This document shows positions 55,868 through 64,000 of a stretch of DNA of 64,000 nt, one piece after another. The stretch comes from Paroedura picta. Taxonomy: Eukaryota > Chordata > Lepidosauria > Squamata > Gekkonidae. The translations under genes and the position numbers were made by a program. The notes below the pieces were generated by a model. It worked only from the letters and a program-made list of their open reading frames with translations. It was not told where the DNA came from and searched no databases. The stretch is from the NCBI RefSeq assembly GCF_049243985.1, contig NC_135369.1, positions 25,962,765 through 26,026,764 on the forward strand. The letters are read 5' to 3'. Position 1 is the stretch's first letter. Every line of letters starts with the position of its first letter.

Positions 55868-56190
55868 GCCAGAGTCAAGTCCTTAAAGACCAACAAGATC
55901 TCCGGGGTATAAGCTTTAGAGCAGGGGTGACCATATTGTGGCTCCTCAGATGTCCATGGACTACAATTCCCATGACTGCCTGCCATCATGGGGCAGGGGC
56001 TCATGGGAATTGTAGTCCATAGACATCTGGAGAGCCACAGTTTGGCTATCCCTGCTTTAGAGAGTCAAAGGTTCCTTCAACAGAATTCAAGAGCTTTAAA
56101 ACCAGAAAGGTTATAACCTGAAAATCTTGTTGGTCTTCAAGGTGTTAACTGGGCTTGGATCTTGCTCTTCTTCTGCAGACCAACACTTCT
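55868..56190. mobile_element. 'AAGACCAACAAGA' element fragments flanking a hAT MITE
   Basis: GTCCTTAAAGACCAACAAGA, TCTCCGGGGTATAAGC to the left and GAGAGTCAAAGGTTCC to the right form one interrupted copy. A second copy (AAAATCTTGTTGGTCTTCAA) begins near 56105. Confidence 0.6.
55922..56054. mobile_element. Palindromic hAT MITE, divergent subfamily, 133 bp
   Basis: Ends CAGGGGTGACCATATTGTGG and CCACAGTTTGGCTATCCCTG; arms with TGTCCATGGACTACAATTCC. Exact 8-bp duplication CTTTAGAG (55914-55921, 56055-56062). Confidence 0.92.
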
Positions 56191-56685
56191 ACCTTCTGGA
56201 AATACAAGTCTTGGGCTATGCACAGAGTACCTTCGCTTCACCACTGGGTAGCCACAAATCGTTTCTTATCCCCCCACCCCACATACATCAAATGTATTGT
56301 TACCTGCAACCTGTGATTCATTTTGCTAAATCCTTTAAGGCAGACCTGTAACCCACACAGATTGCATGTATGTGCGGTGACTGCCGTTGCTTGGTGCTCA
56401 AAGGAAATGGACTTTGTGCATGTTTAGAGGCACTCTTATCTATATTAATACATCTCCTGTTACAGAGCTGTATCTGGTGTTAACTAGGCTTGGAGGCTTT
56501 TTGTTCCCCTCCTCCGGGCCCCTGTAGTTTTCTTTCCTTTGTGAAGGAGGGTGTATTGTGTGCGTGCGATATTTCTGGAACTAGACCGAGGACTGGCAGA
56601 CTCGGGAACAGGGGATAGTCAAAGGGTTTCAGTGAACCACCCTGGCCTCCTCCACTCTCAAAGGCACCAGGTTGAAGACAAGAGT

Positions 56686-56887
56686 GTTGCCATGGTAACA
56701 TGGTAGCATTAAATATCTGAAATGCTGCCGTAGTAACAGAGCAGAGGTAGTTTAGGGCTGTCACCGCGGTGACTTTGGGGGCCATCACTTTGGAAACCAG
56801 GAAATGCTAGAGGTGTTTACTAAGAGGCGAGAGTATCACCATGGCAACTTAGAAGCAGTAGAGGTCAGGGAGTGTCACCGTGGCAAC
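56686..56887. promoter_or_regulatory. Array of RFX X-box-like palindromes
   Basis: Near-palindromic X-box motifs (GTNRCC-N-RGYAAC type): GTTGCCATGGTAAC (56686-56699), GCTGCCGTAGTAAC (56724-56737), GTCACCGCGGTGAC (56760-56773), ATCACCATGGCAAC (56835-56848) and GTCACCGTGGCAAC (56874-56887). A weaker one is at 56784-56797. Spacings of 36-39 bp and 75 bp, with AGAAGCAGTAGAGGTC-like linkers, suggest a decayed minisatellite. It is about 250 bp upstream of the first PELI3 coding exon. Confidence 0.65.
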
Positions 56888-57137
56888 AGATGGATGCAGG
56901 GAAGCCATCAAAACAGGTTGTGACGATAGGAAGGCAGGATGCGAAATATTGTTCGGTAATAATGAGCATCTGAGCATGCGTAGAGTTTGTTACCCCACCC
57001 CTCTGAGTAATCCTAAAAAAAAAAAAAGATATTTCTGTGGCTAGGGAAAGAGCATCCGGGTAAGATCAGCCTGTGTCTCAGCACCTCTTATTTTAGGAAC
57101 AAACTCCCAGGAGTAACTTCTGACGTGTCATTGCAGG

Positions 57138-57289
57138 ATGGTGCTAGAAAGCAGCCCAGAAGCAGTGAGTTCCCAGTCCTTAGATCTCCGGAGAGCTTGC
57201 CCCAAGAGCAGCCGCATCTACCCTTCTCCAGGGGACAGTATCCTGTTGACCAAGGAGCCAGTGAAGTACGGGGAGCTGATTGTGCTGGG
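57138..57289 (+). CDS. PELI3: PELI3 first coding exon
   Basis: 50 codons plus two bases of Gly; variable N-terminus then EPVKYGELIVL. Acceptor CATTGCAG, donor GTAAGT. Confidence 0.95.
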
Positions 57290-60200
57290 GTAAGTAGAGA
57301 GGCAGCAGGGGGCTCACTGGAGGGCAGGCAGGCAGGCATGGGCTGGGGATGCATGGGCCAGCAGGTATGGGCCCAGGAACAGGAAGCAGGAGATGAGGAA
57401 GCTGAACAGGTGCATGACTCAACTTTCTTACTAATGAGTAACCAATGTCAGCCCATGCTGTCCCTGCCCCATCCACCTATCCAGGCTGAATGGGAAATTA
57501 GGCCACTCCTGGCTACTGGCTACTGGCAGGGGGTGAGGTGGGGGTAGGGTTGCTAGCAAAAGGTTGGCAAATTTCAGGAGATTTGGGAGTGGAGCAGGAC
57601 AGGTACCTCAGTAGAGTACAATGCCAGAGAGTCTCCCCCCAAAGTCTCCGGGAGGGCTGATCTCTGCTGTCTGGAGATGAGCTATTATTCCAGGGGATCC
57701 ACAGGTCCCACTGGGAGGCTGGCATCCTTTCTGGGACTTTCAGATCAGAGAATACATCTCCTAGAGAAGAGTCTAGCACCTCTCTTTTTAGAACTTATGT
57801 GGGGATCTGAAACCTCTGACTCGCACAAGTAGCAACACACTAAGCCAAATGTTGTTTATACATGGTGCCTCCCACATAGGTTTGAGCTCCCTGCTTGTTT
57901 AGAAAGCAAAAACGGTGAGATTGTCTCGTGGCAGGAACACCACAGTATGCGGCCAGTGGGCAGTGGTGGACCACTAGCTGTGCTGATCAGACCTTGTTTG
58001 GAGGTCAGTGATGCTGACTCTCCATGTTGCAGAAGTTACATAAGACTGGGTTTAGGCAGTTCAGGGAAATCAGAAATTGCAAAGAAACTGGAATGGCTGA
58101 GGTAATATTTTGCTATAGTTGCCTGGGAAATCTGTCTACAAGGTTCAGGAAAATTAAACAGCAGTGGCACCTTAAACAAAATACTGCTTTCCCCCAGCAT
58201 CAACTCTCATGAGTCAGAGTTTATTTCCTCAGATGTGCAAGTGTCCATAGATCAGATGAAGTCAGCAATGACTCACAAAAATGTGTGCCGGAATAAATTT
58301 TGTTAGCTATTAATGTGCAACTGGATTGCTGTTTTATTTTTCCAGAGAAGATGAGCATGGCCACGCATCTGCAACAAATGTTTCATTATTTTGAACTCTG
58401 TGGATTTGCATTTTGAACTTTTTCTGTAGTTTAAACGCTTATTTCCACACTATATGCCATAAAAACACAGGGAAAGAGAAAATAAAGTAGTGATCAAATA
58501 CTTCAGGAAAAAAACTTGTTAAAACAATAGTAAATGTAAGAAATAATTCAGATTGTGACAGCAATCTAACATATCAATCTCTAAATATATGCTTGGCACA
58601 ATAGAACCACAACAGCAGCAAATATAAATGCCTTTTGCGTGATAAATGGTCTTTAAACCAAGGGGTCCCCCCCCCTCTTTGAGCCTGTGCGAACCTTTAA
58701 AATTCTGACACAGGGTAGTGGGGGCAACCAAACATGGCCACTTCAGTGGATCCTCAAAAACAAAGGAAGAGGGGACTGATTTAAAAATAGACTAGGAAGG
58801 AACAGTGAGAGAAAATATTGCCAAACCTGTGGTGGCAGTCACCACTGAAACGGCATTATTTTAATATCTCCAGCAAGTTTGGTGTAGTGGTTAGGAGTGC
58901 GGACTTCTAATCTGGCATGCCAGGTTTGATTCTGCGCTCCTCCACATGCAGCCAGATGGGTGACCTTGGGCTCGACACAGCACTGATAAAACTGTTCTGA
59001 CTGAGCAGTGATATCAGGTCTCTCTCAGCCTCACCCACCTCACAGGGTGTCTGTTGTGGGGAGAGGAATGGGAAGGTGACTGTAAGCCCCTTTGAGCCTC
59101 CTTCGGGTAGGGAAAAGCGGTATATAAGAACCAACTTTCTTCTTCTTCTTCTTCTTCTTCTTCTTCTTCTTCTTCTTCTTCTTCTTCTTCTTCTTCTTCT
59201 TCTTCTTCTTCTTCTTCTTCTTCTTCTTCAATGGGTTCTCCAGTAGCCATTCAGAAGTCCTGCTCTGCAAGATCTCAGCCTGGCTCCACCCACTGTTTAA
59301 AAATACTTGGTGGGCAGCAGCAAGGGGATCAGTGGTTACCATGGCACCCATGGGGACCGTGTTGGGGAACCCTGTTTAAACTAGAGCCTGTGCAACACAC
59401 ATTACAATCCTACAGCCAGTTTCCTGGTAGTTCAAAATCTGGACTCAGTATTTTGTTGTTGGTTTAAATTGGCGTGATTTTTTATTGACATAAGGCACTA
59501 AAGACAAACATACATGCAAGCATGCCAGTACCTGAATCACCTTAGCTCAGCCTGAGTTCATTAGATCTCACAAGCTAAGGAGGGTCTGTTAGCTAGTAGT
59601 TGGGTGGGAGACCCCCAAGGATCGTCCGTGCAATGGCAAGCCACCTCTACTCATTTTTTGCCTTTAACACCTCATGGATGAGGTTACCATGAGCTGGTTG
59701 ACATGTGATGGCACACGGTTCTTTTTATTAAGTTGGTGCCTTGCTATGCAGGTACAATGGCTCCTTGCCCAACGGTGACAAGGGCCGACGCCGCAGTCGA
59801 CTGGCCCTGTTCAAGAGGCCCAAGCCTAACGGGGTGAAGCCCGATGTCATCCACCACATCTCCACGCCGCTTGTGTCCAAGGTGAGTCCTCCTGCCCACA
59901 ACAAATCTCAGAACTGCTTCCTGGCCACCAGAAGGTCCCTTCCCCCATCATTAGACCAAGTCAAGGCTTTTGAGGGACTTATGTTGAAATATTTTTATTT
60001 ATTTTATTTGTAGTCCGCTATTCTCTAAGGTGCTTAAGGCAGATGATGTAGAATAGGTCAGTACAATCAAGAAAGTACAATCAATTAAGTAGTGATTTAG
60101 GCCTGTAGAAGTCTGGAACCAGCCAGAAGCAGAAGTATTAATGCAATCCCTTAAGCAGAGTGAAAATTACATAGCAGGACACTCCCTAATTGTTTATCCA

Positions 60201-63200
60201 AATAAGTTTGTGAACCATTTTGGGTAGTGCATTTCTATTACCCCGAATAAGGGAGGCAGTAACAAAAGGAGTGCTGAGCATGTGCAGACTGCATTTCCCT
60301 TTTGAAAGAAACTACAAGCGATCCCTGCAAACGTGAGGTTTGTGGGTTGATGTTACCAGGTTGATTCCTTAGTCTCAAGAGAGTGTGGTCACTTTGGGCC
60401 CCTCTAGGTGCAATGGTGTGGCTGCACCGGGGGAATGAGAGACAGTCTTCCGTCCCTTGAGCTGGTATGGAACCCACTGAGCATAAGATGGACAAGGGGA
60501 TGGATGGGTGGTTACAGGGGGTGATGCGTCCTGCTCTGGAAAGAAGCTACAGGCCGTTCCTATGGTTTTTCCCCTCTCCCCAACAGGCGCTGAGTAACAA
60601 AGGCCAGCACAGCATCTCCTACACACTTTCCCGAAGCCACTCGGTGATTGTGGAGTACACGCACGACAGCGAAACTGACATGTTTCAGGTACCCACTGCA
60701 GCCACGGAAGGAGCAGGATCACCCCCTTGTTTTCTGGCAGGGCCCTTGTGCCTTTGACTGCTGTGCCAACACAGGACAAAAATTCAGTGGTCAATGAAGA
60801 ACAAACTTCACCCGGGGATTTCCCATCCCCAAAACTGAAGAGAGGAGAAGGGCGAGACAAAGGAGTTGCCAACCTCCAGTGGTGGCTGGAGATCTGGGAT
60901 TACAAATGCAACTACAGAGATCCACTCGCCTGGAGAAAATGGCCGCTTTGCAAGGTGGACTCTGGCATTGTACTGCATTGAAGTCCCTCCCCCTGCCTTT
61001 CCCAGGCTCCACCCCTAAAATCTTCAGGTATTTCCCGCCCAGACTTGGCAAGCCAAGGGGAAAGCAATGACTCAGGAATTATACTGTATGTAAGGGAGGG
61101 GGGGAAACCAGTGGAATTAAAAAGCCGAACTCCAGAAAAAATTTCCTGGGACTTTGCAATTGTTAAATCACAAGAGCTTTGTCAGAGGGAAAAAGGGGAT
61201 AATCTTAGGCATGAGTAGACCAAGCCAGCAAGCCAAGGGGCATCTTTCTTCCTCCTTGATGTTTCAACTGTTGTTTTTATATTTTGTATTTATGTTAACC
61301 TCTTTTTTATTAACATGCTGCTTTTAATGGCTTTTAAAATGAGGTTCTAATCTATGTGTCTTGGTGGCCCTATAAGGGCAGAAAGATGGGGGGAAATAGG
61401 GTTGCCAGCTCTGGGCTGGGAAATACCTGGGAATTTGGTGGGTGGAGCCTGGAGAGGGTGGGGTTTGGGAAGGGGAGGGACCTCAGCATGGTGCAATGCC
61501 ATAGACTGCATCCTCCAAAGCTGCCATTTCCGCCAGAGGAACTGATGTCCCTCATCTTGGAATCAGTTGTAAAAGCAGAGGTTTCCAGGCCCCACCTGGA
61601 GATTGGCAACTGTAGGAAAAAATCTTGTTAATGAACGAAATAAATAAAATGTATGCATTCGTTGTAGGTGTAGAGACAGTCCAGGTTCTGAGTGGTGCTA
61701 CAAAAGGCAAACTTGGGGGCTTTTGACAGAGTTATGATAGTAGTTTCTAAGATGGTTTAATAGAATGTAAATCTCAGGGATCCTGAGGAAAGACTTCTGG
61801 GAACTGTAGTTCTGTACAGCACTGCCAACCGGCCTGGAGAAAAACATCTTGTCATTTGAATAGAAGACCCATTTTATCTCATGGGAACATATATGGTAAA
61901 TATAATCCAATTTACCATGTATGCTCTATGAGTTTAGCTGAATCTCATGTTAATAATCTCAGCATAATTTAAAAGATAAGATTGCCAGTTAATGGATTAA
62001 ATAGTTTTATTAACTTCACATATTCTTAAAATATGGCTGCTTTTTTCATACATAGGTAATAATGATTTCAGTGGAGAAGATTGCCAAATAAAATGGTCGT
62101 ACCTAGTCTGGGAGAGCCTCTTGTGGCGCAGAGTGGTAAGATAGCAGACATGCAGTCTGAAAGCTCTGCCCATGAGGCTGGGAGTTCGATCCCAGCAGCC
62201 GGCTCAAGGTTGACTAAGCCTTCCACCCTTCCAAGGTCGGTAAAATGAGTACCCAGCTTGCTGGGGGGTGAACGGTAATGACTGGGGAAGGCACTGGCAA
62301 ACCACCCCGTATTGAGTCTGCCATGAAAACGCTAGAGGGCGTCACCCCAAGAGTCAGACATGACTCGATGCTTGCACAGGGGATACCTTTACCTTTACAT
62401 AGTCTGAGACATCCCAGGTTGCCTACAGATGTGGAGAAAAGTCTCATGTCCCTTTCAATAGAGGCATAATGGGATGTTATTTATCAGGCGATGTTATTTT
62501 CTCTCCATGCCACAAAAAGCTTTGGACACCTATTTCTAAGGATGACCCCATTTCCCCAAGAACAAGAACAATACACCCAATTTTCACAAAGCATATCCTT
62601 TCAAAACACACCAATTTTTTCCTTTGATTTCACTCCCATTTTCTACCATCATTTTCTATCACCCTCACACACAGTGTGGGACCATGGCAGTTCCCTAAAC
62701 TGCCCCATAGTTAAGACTGCCCTGTCCATTTCCACCTAATCAAGGAGCAGATTTTTTCCCTCCAGGCCTGCTGGTACCCCAGCCAAGAGCTCCCTGCAAA
62801 GGAAGCCAGAATATTTGGCCCTCATTGCATGAAAGCATAACAGACTGCTTCACTTTTCTTCATGGAACTTCTTTTGCTTTACATTTTATAATAAAAACTA
62901 GAGACAAAGCCCATTGCATTCAGGAATACAGTGGGCACTAGATTGGGAGTGGGGTGGAAGAACTCTGCGGATGGCCTCTCCCTCCCCCCAGGACCTGGAA
63001 AGGCTGCAGGCTGGAGGCCTCCTGGGAAGGGAACATACCAGCAGGACAGCTCTCAAGGAGCAGGGATCTGCAGCTTCTGAGCCTCGGGGGGGGGGGGGTA
63101 GAAGGAGGAGGGGGTGGTCAGGAGTGAGGGACGGAAGGCGATTGGCTGGTAGCTGGACAGACAGGCAAGCCAGTTGGAGGAGCACTGAGGGGCGGGACAG

Positions 63201-63969
63201 CTGCCCTGAGTGGGTGTTGAGTGACACTTAAGCCATGAGACCAGCTCCTCCTCCTAGCCCTTACCAGAAATATTAAGTGGAACAGATTGCACTCAGAATG
63301 AAGAGCGCTATAACTAAACAGCTTCATAGGAAGCTGTATAAAGGGACATAGTACTTTATTGAGATGACAAAGGAATACATAAGAGAGCTCAGATGGTTGC
63401 AATAAAATGATATCTTGATATGGCAAGGCTATCTGGGGGCCTTCCAGAAGTTTCTACACCAGATAACTTTTAGTGAGAGAAAAATTCATTGTCTGGATAC
63501 CGCTGCAAATGCAAAACAAGTGAATGAAAGATTCGGGAAGGAGCTTAATCCAGATGAAAGTAGCAATTTCCACCAATTCCCCCTCCTTTTGCTGCAGATC
63601 CCTTTCAAGGTCCCCTGCCCAATTGAGGAACAGCATTTCATTGAGGTCAGTGGGTCACAGCTGGTGGAGGGAAGCGTGAAAGTCACGTTCTAAAGGTGAA
63701 CATTTTGGGTTTGGATCCACCCCATTTTATTAACTTCCATCCTTCTACCACATCACCTCTGTTATTTCCAGATTGGTCGCTCCACGGAGAGTATGATTGA
63801 TTTTGTGGTGACGGACACAACCCCTGGGGCCAACTCAGCCGTCGATGGTCAGTCAGCTCAGAGCACCATATCTCGCTTTGCCTGCCGGGTCATCTGTGAA
63901 CGGAACCCCCCGTACACAGCGCGCATTTATGCTGCTGGCTTCGATGCCTCCCGCAACATTTTCCTTGGA
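57138..63969 (+). CDS. PELI3: Pellino E3 ubiquitin ligase 3, N-terminal 194 codons (runs off the window)
   Basis: Pellinos are cytoplasmic E3 ubiquitin ligases acting on IRAK/RIP kinases in Toll-like and IL-1 receptor signalling, with an N-terminal FHA-like phospho-Thr-binding domain and a C-terminal RING-like domain. Coding exons seen: 57138-57289, 59752-59881, 60587-60688 and 63772-63969, joining in frame to 194 codons (full length about 445-470). Residues: MVLESSPEAV start; VKYGELIVLGYNGSLPNGDK, GRRRSRLALFKRPKPNGVKP, ISYTLSRSHSVIVEYTHDSE, IGRSTESMIDFVVTDTTPG, STISRFACRVICERNPPYTA and RIYAAGFDASRNIFLG. The MVLE start and KPDVIHHISTPLVSKALSNK match PELI3 rather than PELI1 or PELI2. The RING-like part lies beyond the window. 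The splice acceptor at 57136 puts one base of 5' UTR before the ATG. Confidence 0.95.
57547..57727. mobile_element. ~200-bp TIR element, GGTTGCCA family
   Basis: Reversed: GGGTTGCTAGCAAAAGGTTG, GAGATTTGGGAGTGGAGC, ACAATGCCAGAGAGTC and CTCTGCTGTCTGGAGATGAG. In PELI3 intron 2. Confidence 0.5.
58140..58345. mobile_element. Diverged copy of the 'GTGGCACCTTAAA' inverted-repeat element
   Basis: AAACAGCAGTGGCACCTTAA, GTCAGAGTTTATTTCCTCAG and AGCTATTAATGTGCAACTGG keep the order of the family at 40150 but with weak arms. Confidence 0.4.
58873..59136 (+). mobile_element. Sauria-type tRNA SINE
   Basis: GCAAGTTTGGTGTAGTGGTT, GGTTTGATTCTGCGCTCC, AGATGGGTGACCTTGGGC, CTGAGCAGTGATATCAGG and GCGGTATATAAGAACCAAC. 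Its tail expanded into the TTC tract that follows. Confidence 0.88.
59137..59229 (+). repeat. (TTC)31 uninterrupted microsatellite
   Basis: 93 bp of pure TTC (GAA on the minus strand) at the SINE 3' end, in PELI3 intron 2. Confidence 0.97.
59536..59715 (+). mobile_element. 5S rRNA-derived SINE
   Basis: TTAGATCTCACAAGCTAAGG, AGGGTCTGTTAGCTAGTAGT, TGGGTGGGAGACCCCCAAGG and body CAATGGCAAGCCACCTCTAC. It ends just 40 bp before PELI3 coding exon 2. Confidence 0.72.
59752..59881 (+). CDS. PELI3: PELI3 second coding exon
   Basis: YNGSLPNGDKGRRRSRLALF to ISTPLVSK. Acceptor TGCTATGCAG, donor GTGAGT. Confidence 0.96.
60000..60060 (-). mobile_element. LINE 3' end fragment, minus orientation
   Basis: ATTTATTTTATTTGTAGTCC, GCTATTCTCTAAGGTGC is a reversed L2-like 3' terminus. 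Confidence 0.35.
60587..60688 (+). CDS. PELI3: PELI3 third coding exon
   Basis: ALSNKGQHSISYTLSRSHSV to DSETDMFQ, phase 0 at both ends. Acceptor CTCTCCCCAACAG, donor GTACCC. Confidence 0.96.
60866..61057. mobile_element. ~200-bp TIR element, GGTTGCCA family
   Basis: GTTGCCAACCTCCAGTGGTG, GCTGGAGATCTGGGATTAC, AATGGCCGCTTTGCAAGGTG, GACTCTGGCATTGTACTGC and GACTTGGCAAGCC. One of the better-kept copies. Confidence 0.6.
61395..61616. mobile_element. ~200-bp TIR element, GGTTGCCA family, reversed
   Basis: GGGTTGCCAGCTCTGGGCTG, GGAAATACCTGGGAATTTGG, GCAATGCCATAGACTGCATC and CCACCTGGAGATTGGCAAC. Opposite orientation to the copy 340 bp to the left. Confidence 0.6.
62111..62399 (+). mobile_element. 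Full-length tRNA-derived SINE with TSD
   Basis: GAGCCTCTTGTGGCGCAGAG, GGGAGTTCGATCCCAGC and end GGGGATACCTTTACCTTTA. Flanked by TAGTCTG. Plus-strand member of the family at 24237 and 42164. Confidence 0.87.
62898..63286 (-). mobile_element. Helitron-like non-autonomous element, 389 bp
   Basis: Minus strand: A|TCTGTTCCACTTAATATTTC ... GCCCACTGTATTC-CT-GAATGCAATGGGC, TTTGTCT, CTAG|T. It obeys the A/T insertion rule at both ends. Homologous along its length to 19244-19616. In PELI3 intron 4. Confidence 0.7.
63598..63695 (+). other. Possible cryptic/poison exon in PELI3
   Basis: A strong acceptor (CCCCCTCCTTTTGCTGCAG ending at 63597) and a good donor (AAAG|GTGAAC at 63696) bound 98 nt. Read in PELI3 phase they add 31 codons (IPFKVPCPIEEQHFIEVSGS, QLVEGSVKVTF) and then stop. 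No homology recognised. Confidence 0.3.
63772..63969 (+). CDS. PELI3: PELI3 fourth coding exon
   Basis: IGRSTESMIDFVVTDTTPGA to DASRNIFLG, 66 codons of the FHA-like core. Acceptor TTATTTCCAG, donor GTGAGT. The gene continues past 64000. Confidence 0.96.
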
Positions 63970-64000
63970 GTGAGTGAGTCACTGGAGCGACTGTGTGTGT

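Noticed and set aside
59014-59351. Poly-Glu and poly-Lys frames on the minus strand
   Set aside because: Pure translation of the TTC microsatellite.
62111-62190. Genuine tRNA genes at the heads of the tRNA-like SINEs
   Set aside because: The same heads recur with the same bodies and tails and have target duplications; no intact cloverleaf was evident.
57138-63969. Assignment of the Pellino gene to PELI1
   Set aside because: The MVLE start and the segment KPDVIHHISTPLVSKALSNK fit PELI3; PELI1 starts MFSPDQENH and has a different segment there.

Overview
The window is vertebrate nuclear DNA with spliced genes, CpG-island promoters and introns full of transposons. The repeats point to a squamate reptile: 3' fragments of BovB (RTE-clade) LINEs, CR1 and L2-like LINEs, tRNA-derived SINEs of the Sauria type, SINEs with a 5S rRNA-derived head, palindromic hAT MITEs and Helitron-like elements. 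The species cannot be told from what I can see. No retroviral, LTR or other capsid- or envelope-bearing element was recognised.

Four host genes were found and their exons join in frame. (1) C11orf68 (UPF0696/BLES03) is on the minus strand at 1602-2342 with a non-coding first exon in a CpG island near 3.4 kb. (2) DRAP1 (NC2-alpha) is on the plus strand at 6744-22234 in seven coding exons; its second intron carries U12-type signals. (3) A complete nine-exon, 394-codon Arp2 gene is on the minus strand at 23583-41574. It is convergent with DRAP1 and differs from the conserved vertebrate ACTR2 protein, as I recall it, at about 20 positions. (4) PELI3 is on the plus strand: a non-coding first exon ends at 51800, coding exons lie at 57138-63969, and the gene runs off the right edge after 194 codons. 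C11orf68 and DRAP1 are divergent neighbours as on human 11q13. PELI3 is also on 11q13, while human ACTR2 and PELI1 lie close together on 2p14. The ACTR2-like/PELI3 pair here therefore looks like the second half of a duplicated ACTR2-PELI block whose ACTR2 member is missing from the human 11q13 locus.

Layout: 1-1.6 kb C11orf68 downstream flank; 1.6-3.5 kb C11orf68; 3.9-6.3 kb repeat-rich spacer; 6.4-22.3 kb DRAP1; 22.3-23.6 kb convergent 3' regions; 23.6-41.8 kb ACTR2-like; 42-51.4 kb transposon-dominated intergenic DNA, including a 2.9-kb Helitron-like element with a 2.4-kb higher-order tandem repeat and a cluster of GC-rich hairpins; 51.4-64 kb PELI3.

Most notable: the ACTR2-like gene linked to PELI3; a CR1 LINE whose 3' end forms the splice acceptor region of ACTR2-like exon 3; the U12 intron in DRAP1; an iterated array of RFX X-box palindromes just upstream of the first PELI3 coding exon; a Helitron-like family with compensatory changes in its terminal hairpin; and hAT MITEs that spread a ZNF143/THAP11-like motif.
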